This document shows positions 52,906-62,848 of a DNA stretch of 64,000 bases, piece after piece; the first letter of the stretch is position 1; every line of letters begins with the position of its first letter. The stretch is from Bacillus horti (GTDB taxonomy: Bacteria > Bacillota > Bacilli > Caldalkalibacillales > JCM-10596). Location: assembly GCF_030813115.1 (NCBI RefSeq), contig NZ_JAUSTY010000008.1:62001-126000 (forward strand), given 5' to 3'. The notes beneath the pieces were generated by a model, which was given only the letters and a program-made list of their open reading frames with translations, searched no databases and had not been told where the DNA came from. A program made the position numbers and the translations under genes.

Positions 52906-54258
52906 TTATACAGGAATTCTCAAACGATCTACAGCAGGGCGACCAATGGAATGATACGTAAAGCCTTTTTCTAGCATCATCTCTAGGCTAAAGCAATTCC
53001 GTCCATCTATAATTAGTGGTACTTTGAGCTTTGATTTTGCCTGCTCTAAATCTAGCTGTAGAACCTCCTGCCACTCTGTTAGGATCAAGCACGCGTCACT
53101 ACCCTCTAAGACTCCATACAAATCGGTAGAGTAAGCTATGTTTTGCTGTTGCTCCTGACTCAGCTTCATGCTGAACTCCTGCTGAGTTGCTGGAATGGCT
53201 ATTGGATCGAAGGCTTTAACGTTTGCCCCTGCTTTGATTAACTCAGGAATTACAGTTAACGATGGTGCGTAACGGATATCGTCTGTGTTCGGTTTGAAGG
53301 CTAGGCCTAGAACAGCTATTGTTTTTCCATTCACGTCTCCCATGATTTCCTTAGCCTTATGAACGACAGCATATTTCTGTTGCTCATTCGTTTGAATCAC
53401 CGATTGAACAAGCTTAAGGTCATAGCCTACCTCTTGAGCGATATGCACCAAGGCCTGCGTATCCTTAGGGAAGCAAGAGCCTCCATACCCAATACCTGCC
53501 TGTAGAAACTTAGACCCAATACGACTATCCATGCCCATTCCTTCTGCCACATGAGTCACATCTGCTCCAACTCGCTCGCAAATGTTTGCAATATCATTAA
53601 TGAAGGAAATTTTTGTGGCTAAAAAGGCGTTTGCGGCGTATTTAATCATCTCAGCACTCTCTATATCTGTACGAAAGATCGTTGTGTGAAAAGGCTCGTG
53701 TAAATCAGCAATGATTTGACCCGCTTGGTCGTTATCTGCTCCTATTACCGCTCTTTCCATGTTCATGCAGTCCTCTAGAGCAGAGCCCTCTCTTAAGAAC
53801 TCAGGATTAGAAACAACGTCAAAATCTACACAACTGTCCTGCACATGCTCCTTAATTATGCTCTTGACCAATTTGCCAGTGCCTACAGGAACGGTGCTTT
53901 TGTTGACGATGATTTTATAGCTGTTCAGCTGCTGTCCAATCGTCTTGGCTGCTGCTTTGACATAGGATAGATCCGCTTCGCCAGACTCAGACATCGGAGT
54001 CCCTACGGCCAAGTAGATAATTTCAGACTCTTGGATCGCTTTAGGGATATCTGACGTGAACGAAAGCCGCTTCTCTTGCTGGTTTTTCTTAACCATATCC
54101 TCCAGTCCTGGCTCATAAATAGGGATTTCTCCTTGCTGTAAACGCAGGATTTTTCCTTCATCAATATCACAGCAAATTACCTGATTGCCAATCTCGGCAA
54201 AACATGTACCTGACACTAAGCCCACATAACCTGTTCCGAGTACAGCTATTTTTTTCAT
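52906..54258 (-). CDS. ugd: UDP-glucose 6-dehydrogenase
   Basis: It oxidises UDP-glucose to UDP-glucuronate with NAD. The Rossmann start MKKIAVLGTGYVGLVSGTCF, the active-site GIGYGGSCFPKDT with its Cys, and the C-terminal domain VLGLAFKPNTDDIRYAP are all present. 450 residues. It lies 9 bp after gtaB, whose product supplies UDP-glucose, and after a UDP-glucuronate epimerase, so the pathway UDP-Glc to UDP-GlcA to UDP-GalA is complete in this cluster. Confidence 0.96.
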   Translation of the reverse strand: MKKIAVLGTGYVGLVSGTCFAEIGNQVICCDIDEGKILRLQQGEIPIYEPGLEDMVKKNQQEKRLSFTSDIPKAIQESEIIYLAVGTPMSESGEADLSYVKAAAKTIGQQLNSYKIIVNKSTVPVGTGKLVKSIIKEHVQDSCVDFDVVSNPEFLREGSALEDCMNMERAVIGADNDQAGQIIADLHEPFHTTIFRTDIESAEMIKYAANAFLATKISFINDIANICERVGADVTHVAEGMGMDSRIGSKFLQAGIGYGGSCFPKDTQALVHIAQEVGYDLKLVQSVIQTNEQQKYAVVHKAKEIMGDVNGKTIAVLGLAFKPNTDDIRYAPSLTVIPELIKAGANVKAFDPIAIPATQQEFSMKLSQEQQQNIAYSTDLYGVLEGSDACLILTEWQEVLQLDLEQAKSKLKVPLIIDGRNCFSLEMMLEKGFTYHSIGRPAVDRLRIPV

Positions 54259-54267
54259 GATGTGATC

Positions 54268-55161
54268 CTATCCTTTCATTACAAGCTGGCTTTCATAGAC
54301 TTCCTTTAAGTAATCCAGAACATCATTTTTTAAATCAGCTCTCTGCAAGGCGAAGTCGATCGTGGCCTTGATAAAGCCGAATTTATCTCCAACATCATAG
54401 CGAATTCCTTCGAAGTTATACGCTAGAACCGCTTGGGCTTCATTGAGTCGTTTGATCGCATCTGTCAGTTGAATTTCTCCACCGGCGCCCGGCTCTTGAT
54501 TTTCTAGGATATCAAAGATCTCTGGACGCAGAACGTATCGACCCATAATAGCAAAGTTTGAAGGAGCTTCCTCTAAAGCAGGCTTCTCCACTAAGGAGTT
54601 TACATGAATTACGTTCTCCTCGATCTGATTGCCCATCGGACTGACGATCCCGTATTTAGAGACATCAGCGTCTGGCACCTCCTGCACCCCTACGACGGAG
54701 CAGTTATATCGATTATGAATATCTATTAATTGCTTCAAGCAAGGCTTATTTTCCGATTGAACGATATCATCCCCTAATAACACAGCAAAGGATTCCTGAC
54801 CGATGAACTTACGCGCACACCAGATCGCATGACCTAATCCGTTTGGCTCCTTTTGACGGATGTAATGAATGTTGGCTAGCTCTGAAATTTTACGAATTTC
54901 CTCTAACTGACCGAATTTCTTTTTGGCCTCTAATGTTTCCTCTAGCTCAAAGGATTTATCGAAATGATCCTCAATGGAGCGCTTATTCCGACCACTGACG
55001 ATGATAATATCCTCAATGCCTGACTCCACCGCTTCCTCAATAATATATTGAATAGTAGGTTTGTCTACGATAGGGAGCATTTCCTTTGGCTGAGCCTTTG
55101 TCACAGGTAAAAAACGAGTTCCTAATCCAGCTGCTGGTATAATCGCTTTTTTCACATGCAT
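54268..55161 (-). CDS. gtaB: UTP-glucose-1-phosphate uridylyltransferase
   Basis: It makes UDP-glucose for polysaccharides and teichoic acids. Motifs: [39 protein letters not shown], and VLLGDDI (metal Asp). 297 residues, normal. It lies between the epimerase and ugd with short gaps (14 and 9 bp). GGAGG is 9 nt before ATG 55161. Confidence 0.96.
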   Translation of the reverse strand: MHVKKAIIPAAGLGTRFLPVTKAQPKEMLPIVDKPTIQYIIEEAVESGIEDIIIVSGRNKRSIEDHFDKSFELEETLEAKKKFGQLEEIRKISELANIHYIRQKEPNGLGHAIWCARKFIGQESFAVLLGDDIVQSENKPCLKQLIDIHNRYNCSVVGVQEVPDADVSKYGIVSPMGNQIEENVIHVNSLVEKPALEEAPSNFAIMGRYVLRPEIFDILENQEPGAGGEIQLTDAIKRLNEAQAVLAYNFEGIRYDVGDKFGFIKATIDFALQRADLKNDVLDYLKEVYESQLVMKG

Positions 55162-55175
55162 GGGTATAAGCCTCC

Positions 55176-56195
55176 TTAGATTCTAGTTGGTTGATGATGA
55201 TATTCCTTAAACCACTCAACAAATGTAGCCAAGCCTTGTGCTATAGATGTAGACGGCCTGAACTCGACCGCTTCCTCCAGCTCTGAAATATCGGCGTAGG
55301 TCGCCTCCACGTCACCAGGCTGAATCGGTAGTAATTCCATATTCGCCTTCTTGCCGATTAATTCCTCTAATGTTTGAATAAAGCTAAGTAATTCTACTGG
55401 CTGATTGTTTCCTATGTTGTACAGCTTATACGGAGCATAGCTTGAGCTTGGATCTGGATGCTCTCTGTCCCACTCCTTATTCGCTTGAGGGGGCTTGCCG
55501 ATCAAACGTACGATTCCCTCCACAATGTCATCAATATACGTAAAATCGCGGCGCATTTTTCCATGATTAAATACTTTAATTGGGTCTCCAGAGACGATGC
55601 TTTTTGTAAAAAGGTAATACGCCATATCCGGCCTGCCCCATGGCCCATAGACCGTGAAGAAGCGAAGTCCAGTCGTTGGGATTTGGTAGAGGTGGCTATA
55701 GGAATGAGCCAGAAGCTCATTCGACTTTTTCGTTGCCGCATAAAGACTAACAGGATGATTGACCGGATCTTGTACGGAAAAAGGCATCTTCGTATTTGCC
55801 CCATAAACAGAGCTAGATGAGGCATAGATCAGATGCTCAACGTTCTGCTGGCGACAGCCCTCTAGTAAATTGGAGAAGCCTACTAAATTTGCATCAATAT
55901 ACGCTTTGGGGTTCTTCAAGCTGTATCGTACTCCTGCCTGTGCCGCAAGATTGATCACATGAGTGAAGGAATGAGCGTCAAACAGCATGTTCATGCGGGC
56001 ATCATCCGCTAAATCAGCTTTCATGAATGTAAAGTTAGCATAGTCTAACAACTGATTTAGACGTTTTTCCTTCAGTAGCGGATCATAGTAGTCGTTCAAG
56101 TTGTCGATCCCGACCACCTGATACCCGTTAAGCAACAATCGCTTCGTTAAGTGCATCCCGATAAATCCTGCTACTCCTGTCACTAGTATTTTCAT
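55176..56195 (-). CDS. UDP-glucuronate 4-epimerase-like SDR enzyme
   Basis: It converts UDP-glucuronate to UDP-galacturonate. Signs: Rossmann [15 protein letters not shown], catalytic Ser cluster [16 protein letters not shown], Tyr-x-x-x-Lys in YAATKKSNE, and [14 protein letters not shown], typical of the CapI group. 339 residues. It overlaps the aminotransferase stop codon by 4 bp (ATGA). Confidence 0.92.
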   Translation of the reverse strand: MKILVTGVAGFIGMHLTKRLLLNGYQVVGIDNLNDYYDPLLKEKRLNQLLDYANFTFMKADLADDARMNMLFDAHSFTHVINLAAQAGVRYSLKNPKAYIDANLVGFSNLLEGCRQQNVEHLIYASSSSVYGANTKMPFSVQDPVNHPVSLYAATKKSNELLAHSYSHLYQIPTTGLRFFTVYGPWGRPDMAYYLFTKSIVSGDPIKVFNHGKMRRDFTYIDDIVEGIVRLIGKPPQANKEWDREHPDPSSSYAPYKLYNIGNNQPVELLSFIQTLEELIGKKANMELLPIQPGDVEATYADISELEEAVEFRPSTSIAQGLATFVEWFKEYHHQPTRI

Positions 56196-57385
56196 AAGCT
56201 AACCCTCTCCTGAGCGATTCCTTTAGCACTTGGCGCATTAGATACCGTTTCTTTGAATACCTCTAGCACTCGCTCTTGCTGCTCGGAAGTTAGATTTGAG
56301 CCTGAAGGTAAGCATAGCCCATCTCTAAACAGCTCCTCTGATACGCTTCGCCCTTCATGCCGATAGTAGCGGCAGCCTGTAAACAGTGGCTGAAGATGGA
56401 GCGGCTTCCACACAGGACGAGCTTCAATATTCTCTAGCCCTAGGGCATGAATGAGATCTAACCTTGTGACACCCAGTTCAGCTTTATCTAGCGTTAAGGC
56501 CGTTAGCCAACGATTAGAATAGCTCTCCTGTAGCTCAGGCATAAATACAATGCCCGCCCACGATCTTAATTCCTCTTCATAGCGTTGAAATACGTTCCTT
56601 CTAGCTTGGACACGGTCATCTAACACTCTTAACTGACCTCGACCAATTCCAGCTAGGATATTACTCAATCGATAGTTATAGCCAAGCGTCTGATGCTGAT
56701 AATAGATTTCCGGTTCCCTCGCCTGTGTAGCCAAGAACTTAGCTCGCTGAATCGCTTCTTTATTGTCCGAAACGAGCATCCCCCCACCTGACGTGGTAAT
56801 GATTTTATTTCCATTAAAGGAGAATACACCAAATTGACCAAAGGTTCCCGTTTGATTTCCCTGATACGTAGAACCTAGTGATTCTGCGGCATCCTCTACT
56901 ATAGGGATACCATACTGCTGACATAAGGGACGAATACGACTGTAATCTGCGCTTTGACCATAGAGATTGACTACGACTAGCGCTTTAGGAAGCTTGTTCT
57001 CTCGCTTCGCTTCTATGAGTGCCTCCTCTAGCGCCACTGGTGACATGTTCCATGAGTCTGGCTCGGAATCAATAAAGACAGGTTCAGCCCCTTGATATAG
57101 AATCGGGTTTGCACTAGCTACAAAGGTTAATGAGGAACAGAAGACTACGTCACCTTTTGTGACACCTAATAGCTCTAAAGCCAAGTGAATCGCAGCCGTT
57201 CCTGAACTAACTGCTGCCGCATGACCACTCCCCACGTAAGCCGCAAGCTCTTCCTCGAAAGCATCCACATTTGGACCAAGAGGAGCTATCCAATTGGAGG
57301 TGAACGCTGCTTGTACAAATAGCTGTTCCTCCTCTCCTAGATGAGGAGATGAGAGATAAATTCGTTCCTTCACTGCCTGCTTCAT
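56192..57385 (-). CDS. DegT/DnrJ/EryC1-type sugar aminotransferase
   Basis: A PLP enzyme that puts an amino group on a nucleotide keto-sugar (PglE/EpsN type). Motifs: SGTAAIHLALELLGV (PLP phosphate), VVNLYGQSADYS, EDAAESLGSTY and FSFNGNKIITTSGGGM with the PLP-lysine. The start at 57385 (MKQAVKERIYLS) has AAGGGAGG upstream, giving 397 residues. A longer reading to 57499 would overlap the acetyltransferase gene. The keto-sugar dehydratase that should precede it is not in this window. Confidence 0.93.
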   Translation of the reverse strand: MKQAVKERIYLSSPHLGEEEQLFVQAAFTSNWIAPLGPNVDAFEEELAAYVGSGHAAAVSSGTAAIHLALELLGVTKGDVVFCSSLTFVASANPILYQGAEPVFIDSEPDSWNMSPVALEEALIEAKRENKLPKALVVVNLYGQSADYSRIRPLCQQYGIPIVEDAAESLGSTYQGNQTGTFGQFGVFSFNGNKIITTSGGGMLVSDNKEAIQRAKFLATQAREPEIYYQHQTLGYNYRLSNILAGIGRGQLRVLDDRVQARRNVFQRYEEELRSWAGIVFMPELQESYSNRWLTALTLDKAELGVTRLDLIHALGLENIEARPVWKPLHLQPLFTGCRYYRHEGRSVSEELFRDGLCLPSGSNLTSEQQERVLEVFKETVSNAPSAKGIAQERVSL

Positions 57386-57396
57386 AGTATCCTCCC

Positions 57397-58050
57397 TTAC
57401 AATTGATGGGTTTTTATCGGTTTTGCTGGTATGCCTATCGCTGTGCAAAAGGAGGGGATATGGCTCGTAACTGACGCTCCAGCTCCGACGGTAGACCATT
57501 TGCCAATCTGCTGACCGGGAATCGCTACACAGCCGATACCTAGATGAGAGCCTTCCTCCACCTTCACCCCTCCTGCTAACGCTACTTTAGGAGAAAGATG
57601 AACAAAATCCTCGACCACACAATCATGCTCCACAACGGTCGAGCTATTAATAATCGCATGCTGACCTACGGAGGCGTTTGCGTTAAGAACGGCATTGGCC
57701 ATCACCACTGTACCTCTTCCTAGCGTGACACTAGAGCTAAGCATCGCACTAGGGTGCAGCAGTGAGACGTAACGCTCCAAGGGTAAATCTAGCTGAATGG
57801 TCAGCAGCTTACGTACATGATTGTTGCCGATGCCTACGACAAACTTCACATGAGGGAGAATCTCAGCAAGCTCCGTGGCGTATCGAATTGGACCACGAAT
57901 CAAATCCTCCTCTTGAGAGGTTTCTGTATACTTATCATCTAAGATCCCTACCAGCTCGTATTCATCCCTGCGCAACGCGATAATATCTTGAATGACTCGA
58001 CTATGACCACCATCACCTAATAGAATAATCTGTTGGGGTTGTTCACTCAT
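57397..58050 (-). CDS. Sugar O- or N-acetyltransferase of the PglD/EpsM type
   Basis: It acetylates the amino sugar made by the neighbouring aminotransferase, giving a bacillosamine-like sugar. The N-terminal Rossmann-like part (IILLGDGGHSRVIQDIIAL) and a left-handed beta-helix (LHPSAMLSSSVTLGRGTVVM, HAIINSSTVVEHDCVVEDFV) are clear. The start at ATG 58050 or GTG 58056 is close to the sugar transferase stop. 11 bp before the next gene. Confidence 0.9.
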   Translation of the reverse strand: MSEQPQQIILLGDGGHSRVIQDIIALRRDEYELVGILDDKYTETSQEEDLIRGPIRYATELAEILPHVKFVVGIGNNHVRKLLTIQLDLPLERYVSLLHPSAMLSSSVTLGRGTVVMANAVLNANASVGQHAIINSSTVVEHDCVVEDFVHLSPKVALAGGVKVEEGSHLGIGCVAIPGQQIGKWSTVGAGASVTSHIPSFCTAIGIPAKPIKTHQL

Positions 58051-58055
58051 GATCA

Positions 58056-58691
58056 CTAACTCTCCTTTGTAGGTTGTGACGTACAAGCCTGTAGCTCAGA
58101 AGCTGATGATCCTTTAAACTTCTCTATAGTTGCCTGCCCCTGCTGATTAATCCCGTCCACCTTCAGTACTTTTAATACCGTTAGAAATAAAATCTTGATA
58201 TCTAGCCAAAATGAGTGATGCTCTACATACCACACGTCTAGCTTGAATTTCTGCTCCCATGAAATGGCATTTCGCCCGTTTACCTGAGCCCACCCAGTGA
58301 TACCTGGCTTTACTTCATGTCGCCGAGCCTGTTCAGACGTATATAATGGAAGATACTCCATCAATAGTGGTCTTGGACCGACAAAGCTAAGCTCTCCTTT
58401 GACTACGTTAAAGAGCTGCGGGAGCTCATCTAGACTGAGCTTTCTGACCACCCTCCCTGCTCTCGTTAACCGCTCATTATCTGGTAGTAATTGTTGATGC
58501 TCATCTCGCTCATCAGTCATTGTTCTGAACTTATAGATGTGAAACGGCCTGCCATTCAGCCCCGGTCTTTGCTGAGTGAAAATAACGGGAGAACCAACGC
58601 TCTTACGTAACACTATGGCTGTAACGACCATAACGGGAAAGCTAAGCAGAAGGGCTACGCTACCAAAAACCAAATCAACGGCTCGCTTCAT
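58056..58691 (-). CDS. Undecaprenyl-phosphate sugar-1-phosphate transferase (PglC/EpsL type)
   Basis: It starts glycan assembly by placing the first sugar phosphate on the lipid carrier in the membrane. The single membrane/re-entrant helix ([19 protein letters not shown]) is followed by the family motifs [25 protein letters not shown] and [12 protein letters not shown]. 211 residues. GGGGGAG precedes the ATG and the gene overlaps the upstream glycosyltransferase by 17 bp. Confidence 0.94.
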   Translation of the reverse strand: MKRAVDLVFGSVALLLSFPVMVVTAIVLRKSVGSPVIFTQQRPGLNGRPFHIYKFRTMTDERDEHQQLLPDNERLTRAGRVVRKLSLDELPQLFNVVKGELSFVGPRPLLMEYLPLYTSEQARRHEVKPGITGWAQVNGRNAISWEQKFKLDVWYVEHHSFWLDIKILFLTVLKVLKVDGINQQGQATIEKFKGSSASELQACTSQPTKES

Positions 58692-59964
58692 AATAGCTCC
58701 CCCTTGCTTGCTTACTCAGCTTACTGTGGTCGGCAAGAATACTTTCTATCTGTTCCGCAAGCTTTAATCGATCATATTTCCTCTCTGCTAATGTTCTAGC
58801 GTTGCGTCCCATGATCCTTAGCTGCTCCTTCTGATCCTTTAGCTCAAGCAAAAGCTTACCTAGCTCTTCAGGTGACTTAGGATTCACGTAGTAGCCGATG
58901 CTATGCTGCTCCACAATATCCTTTGTCCAGCCATTTGAATTGACAATAACGGCTCGTCCTGCCGCTAAGGAGTCAAAGAACTTATTTGGTGAATTCGTAG
59001 CTAGGATAGGAAGATCCTTGAAGGATGTAATCGTAATGTCTGTTGCTCCTAAAATCTTGGGCATATCTTTCCTTGGAATCGAGCCTGTAAAAATAACGTT
59101 ATCTAGCTCAAACTCTTCACACAACGCTTCTAGCTGAGGCTTCGTCTTTCCATCCCCCGTCAGCATAAAGACCACATTTTGCTCCTCCATTTGCTTCAAG
59201 TAAATCGCTGCCCCTATTACATATTCAAGTCCATTTGCCACACCCATCGAACCACCGTGTGTAAGGACGAGCTGATGCTCCTTAATCCTGTATCTCGCCC
59301 GTACTTCTTCTCTTTGTTCTACATAAGCCGGATTAGAAAGAAACGCTGGAGCAAATAACTCTAAGTCGGAGCAGTTGGGAATCATGGAAACCTTCTCTTC
59401 TTCTATTTTTTCGTTCAGTATGCCCTCTACCATCCCTGGAGATAGGGCAACGATGTGTTTAGCTTGACGATAGGTGAAGCGTTCTAGTAGCTTTAAGCCC
59501 TTTTGCAGAAAACGAGAGCGTAGCATCCCCATCTGAATAGGCGCCTCCGGCCATAGATCACGTACCTCAAATACAAAGGGCCAGCGCTTGATGGTCTTGA
59601 TCAACAGCGCAGGAACCGCAACTGTTAAAGGAGTTGATGTAGCAAAGACGATATCAAAATTCTTGCGTGTGATTCCTAGCATAGTCGCACCAAGCATAAA
59701 TTTTAAGAAGGATAGTACTCTTTGATAAAAGCCCATATAGTTCGAATAGTGATTACGGATCGCTAGAATATCAATGCCATCTAGCTTGTACTTATCTACT
59801 TGGTGACCTTTTTCAATAGGAGTTTCTGATTCTAGCATGGCGTCCCCTGTTATGACAGTGACCTGATGACCCTGCTGCACCAAATACTTAGCAAATTCAT
59901 AGGAGCGCGTTCCACTGGCTCCACCGCGTGTTGTAAAATACTGATGAATGTACAGAATTCTCAC
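58675..59964 (-). CDS. Glycosyltransferase family 4 (WbuB-like)
   Basis: A cytoplasmic GT4 enzyme of 429 residues. Donor-binding signs: [45 protein letters not shown] and [17 protein letters not shown]. The N-terminus [20 protein letters not shown] is typical for the WbuB/WcaI subgroup. The sugar is unknown. It probably adds the second sugar after the initiating transferase encoded next. Confidence 0.92.
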   Translation of the reverse strand: MRILYIHQYFTTRGGASGTRSYEFAKYLVQQGHQVTVITGDAMLESETPIEKGHQVDKYKLDGIDILAIRNHYSNYMGFYQRVLSFLKFMLGATMLGITRKNFDIVFATSTPLTVAVPALLIKTIKRWPFVFEVRDLWPEAPIQMGMLRSRFLQKGLKLLERFTYRQAKHIVALSPGMVEGILNEKIEEEKVSMIPNCSDLELFAPAFLSNPAYVEQREEVRARYRIKEHQLVLTHGGSMGVANGLEYVIGAAIYLKQMEEQNVVFMLTGDGKTKPQLEALCEEFELDNVIFTGSIPRKDMPKILGATDITITSFKDLPILATNSPNKFFDSLAAGRAVIVNSNGWTKDIVEQHSIGYYVNPKSPEELGKLLLELKDQKEQLRIMGRNARTLAERKYDRLKLAEQIESILADHSKLSKQARGSYYEASR

Positions 59965-60109
59965 GATCTCCTATCCTTTCTGTCTCGTATTTTTGTCGAA
60001 AAGCTTCTATATAATAGAGGTTGCTTTGCTTTAATAGAACTATCTTTAGATTTAGTAGAGCTAGCTTTAGGTTTAATAGCGCTGCTTTAGCTGTCTCAAA
60101 TGGCCTAGA

Positions 60110-61186
60110 CTACAACAATGCTAGAAGCTTTCCCAGAATCTCTTTCTCCGTATATTTGTGTGCTGCTTCTGTAGCCCCTTCTTCTAGTAGCCTTAATCGA
60201 GTTGGTTGCTCCACGAACTTCGCTAGCTTGCTCCTTATTTTCTCAGGCGACTGAATAGGAACGAGCACTCCGTTATAATGGTTGATAACTATATCACTTA
60301 AGTCATTCCAATAGGTAGCCAGCACGGGAACCCCCGCAAAAAACGCTTCAATGACTACGCCGGGATAGCCTTCTCCTGGATAAAAGGAGGGCAGTAGCAG
60401 AATGTCGTATTCTCTAATGGTCTGAACAACCTGTTCACTGCTTATTTCTCCCTTGTATGTAGCGTTCTCTAGCTTTTCCACCTGCTCCATGAACGCTGCA
60501 CGGTCCTTTTCAAAAATTGTGCCGTAAAAATCACAGCTTAGCTGCTCATTTCCTTCAAGGGCTGCTAATATATCAAAAACTCCTTTTGGTTCCTTCACCT
60601 GTCCGACAAAAATTGCTTTGAGCTTCTTCATCCGTTCAACAGACAGAGGCTTAAGCTCCATAGGCTCCTGAACTAAAAAGTTAGGAAAGGGCACCACCTG
60701 CTCCGCCCGTAAGCCCACCTCTTCCTTAAAAAAATTCACCACAGACGTTGTTTGCGGAAGCACATAATCCACCTTTTTAAAGAAAATAGCGGCAAAGCGT
60801 TGGTAGATATACGGCAACCGTTTAAATAACGCTGGAAGGGAAGTTCCGAATAGCTTAAGAATGACTTTTTTGCGGTAAAGCTTAAATAAAGCAATTAGGA
60901 TGAGACCTATGGTGTAGGAAAAACGGCTATTGGACCAGATCAGTACCCCGTCCACCTTTTTCCGATAAGAAAAGGCCTGCTTAAAAAAACGAAATCCATT
61001 CATCAAATCCTTGAGCTGTAGCCTTCTCCCAATCTGACTTTCCCGATCCTTCCGCGACGTATCTAGTACGTCTAGCTCAACCTGTTCATTAAGTAGCTGG
61101 CTTTGCAATAGCCTCGAAAAGGAAACGGTATCTCCTCCAATAGGCGGGGGCAGAGGCCCTATGGCTAAGTATCTTTTTCTCTCCAC
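60110..61186 (-). CDS. Glycosyltransferase family 4
   Basis: A GT4 enzyme, 358 residues if started at GTG 61186, which has GAGG 8 nt upstream (a GTG at 61195 sits on the ribosome site). It has the N-terminal GPLPPPIGGDTVSFSRL loop and the C-terminal EYDILLLPSFYPGEGYPGVV with the E-x7-E motif (GEGYPGVVIEAF). Specificity is unknown. It lies 21 bp after the polymerase gene. The 59965-60109 gap is AT-rich with short CTTTAG-type repeats. Confidence 0.9.
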   Translation of the reverse strand: MERKRYLAIGPLPPPIGGDTVSFSRLLQSQLLNEQVELDVLDTSRKDRESQIGRRLQLKDLMNGFRFFKQAFSYRKKVDGVLIWSNSRFSYTIGLILIALFKLYRKKVILKLFGTSLPALFKRLPYIYQRFAAIFFKKVDYVLPQTTSVVNFFKEEVGLRAEQVVPFPNFLVQEPMELKPLSVERMKKLKAIFVGQVKEPKGVFDILAALEGNEQLSCDFYGTIFEKDRAAFMEQVEKLENATYKGEISSEQVVQTIREYDILLLPSFYPGEGYPGVVIEAFFAGVPVLATYWNDLSDIVINHYNGVLVPIQSPEKIRSKLAKFVEQPTRLRLLEEGATEAAHKYTEKEILGKLLALL

Positions 61187-61207
61187 TTCTATCACCTCTA
61201 TTACGGC

Positions 61208-62734
61208 TTATCTATCTAGTCTTTTTGTAGCTAACCCCAAAAAGTAAAACCACATCAGAGTAGGAACACCAGCGTAAGGGATTTTGGTCTCAAACAGCTG
61301 GTGGAAAAACATCGCTAACAGGAGCGTCAATACGGTCGAATACACAATGATTGTTTCTCTTTGCTGTGGTTTCTGTTGGTGCTTTTTAGTCTGTTCGTGC
61401 TGTTTAGTCTGTTGGTTCTGTCTGTTCAAGTGATCCTGCTCGATCAGTGTGTTCTCCTTCTTTAACTTAGTAGCAAGCAAATGTCTTCCAACGCTCCATA
61501 ACCCGAAGCACCAAAAAGCGAAAAATAAGGTGTATCCTAAGAGACCCGTCTCTAGCATTACACTTAAGTGACTATTGTGAGTCGAAATATCTAAGCCTGC
61601 TCGAAGTAGCTCCTGCTCGGCAACAGCAAACCCTATTCCCGATACAGCATGATGCTGTACCTGATCCAAGGCTACCGCCCATGAATCCTCTCTCCCAGCT
61701 AGACCAGATGAACGATTAAAAGCGTCCAGCATCTCGAAAGGGAAGAACTGTAGCACGGCTATTCCCATAAGAATAAGGATCATCAGGGCTACGTACATGC
61801 GTTTAAGCAAATGAACCGTATTCTTAGAAAACAGTAAAAATAGAAGAAAGCTGGCTACGATAAAGGTCAGCATATTCGCTCGGGAAAAAGTCATAAATAG
61901 AGCCGTTAGCTGTATCAATGTAAGCGGGATGAGCCAAGCTCCGTGAAGCTTTCCTAAAGCACGTAGCGTAAAGGTTGCCATTAAGGATAAAAACACCATG
62001 AAGCCCAAATTGTTTGGGTTCCCTAGCAACGAAGATATTCGGTCATAGCCGTTCGCTGGAATGGTGAGCTGTGAGATGGTTAATCCCCCTAGAGAAACCT
62101 GCTGAACAAAGCCCTCTTCTGTTGTGTTTTCCGTACCGAGTAGGGAAATAAGAATTCCGATTAAAGCGAATCCAACCCCAAACCACAGCAGTCCCTTGAG
62201 AACACGGGTAAAAGTTTGGATAGGCTTTCGATCTAATAGCGTTAGAAGATATAAGCCGAAGCCAGGGATAAACGCTAAAAGAAAACGGCTAAACGATAAC
62301 AGCGTATAGTCTGAAAAAAGAGCGGTGGTAGAAAACCAAAGCATGACACTAAAAAGGATAAGCATGCTAATGATCTTCGTTTGAGACAAAGTAGGAATCT
62401 TCGCTACTGAGAGCACGATGACACAAACCCCTAGCTGTAGCGCAAGTGTGACCACATAAGGTAAAACCTCTGTCCCTGGCTCTAGGTTAATACTTAGCAG
62501 GAGCGAGAGAAAAAGAATGGCACAGATTCCTAGACTATGTCTGTTCCCTTTAATTCCCCAGTTACGTAAGCTTGACGTAGCTCCTACTGGTTTTCTGGAC
62601 ACCTTATCTACTAGTGTCCCTGATGGCTTGTCTGCTAGTTGTGTTCCAGATGCCTTTTCTGCCACTTGAACCCTAGATAACCTAGCTCCTTCACTATACG
62701 GATGTCGCTGTCCTATAAGTCGATCAGCTTTCAT
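61208..62734 (-). CDS. O-antigen ligase/polymerase (Wzy/WaaL-like) membrane protein
   Basis: A protein of about 11 helices and 508 residues. It carries the periplasm-side loop typical of the family (SGLAGREDSWAVALDQVQHH, then GIGFAV and DISTHNSHLSVMLETGLLG with the key His). It should polymerise or ligate the repeat units made by the cluster. The N-terminal cytoplasmic region has an imperfect repeat (KASGTQLADKPSGTLVDKV), and before the last helix there is a Gln/Lys/His-rich repeat (QTKQHEQTKKHQQKPQQ); both are unusual. Confidence 0.9.
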   Translation of the reverse strand: MKADRLIGQRHPYSEGARLSRVQVAEKASGTQLADKPSGTLVDKVSRKPVGATSSLRNWGIKGNRHSLGICAILFLSLLLSINLEPGTEVLPYVVTLALQLGVCVIVLSVAKIPTLSQTKIISMLILFSVMLWFSTTALFSDYTLLSFSRFLLAFIPGFGLYLLTLLDRKPIQTFTRVLKGLLWFGVGFALIGILISLLGTENTTEEGFVQQVSLGGLTISQLTIPANGYDRISSLLGNPNNLGFMVFLSLMATFTLRALGKLHGAWLIPLTLIQLTALFMTFSRANMLTFIVASFLLFLLFSKNTVHLLKRMYVALMILILMGIAVLQFFPFEMLDAFNRSSGLAGREDSWAVALDQVQHHAVSGIGFAVAEQELLRAGLDISTHNSHLSVMLETGLLGYTLFFAFWCFGLWSVGRHLLATKLKKENTLIEQDHLNRQNQQTKQHEQTKKHQQKPQQRETIIVYSTVLTLLLAMFFHQLFETKIPYAGVPTLMWFYFLGLATKRLDR

Positions 62735-62848
62735 ACATCGTTCGCACCTTTCCCTTCAATCACTCATCATCCAATCCATTACTTAAGCATGTTCAGCTTC
62801 CTTGCACTTGTTCATCCTACATAAGCTTCTTCTGCTTGCTTCAAGCAC

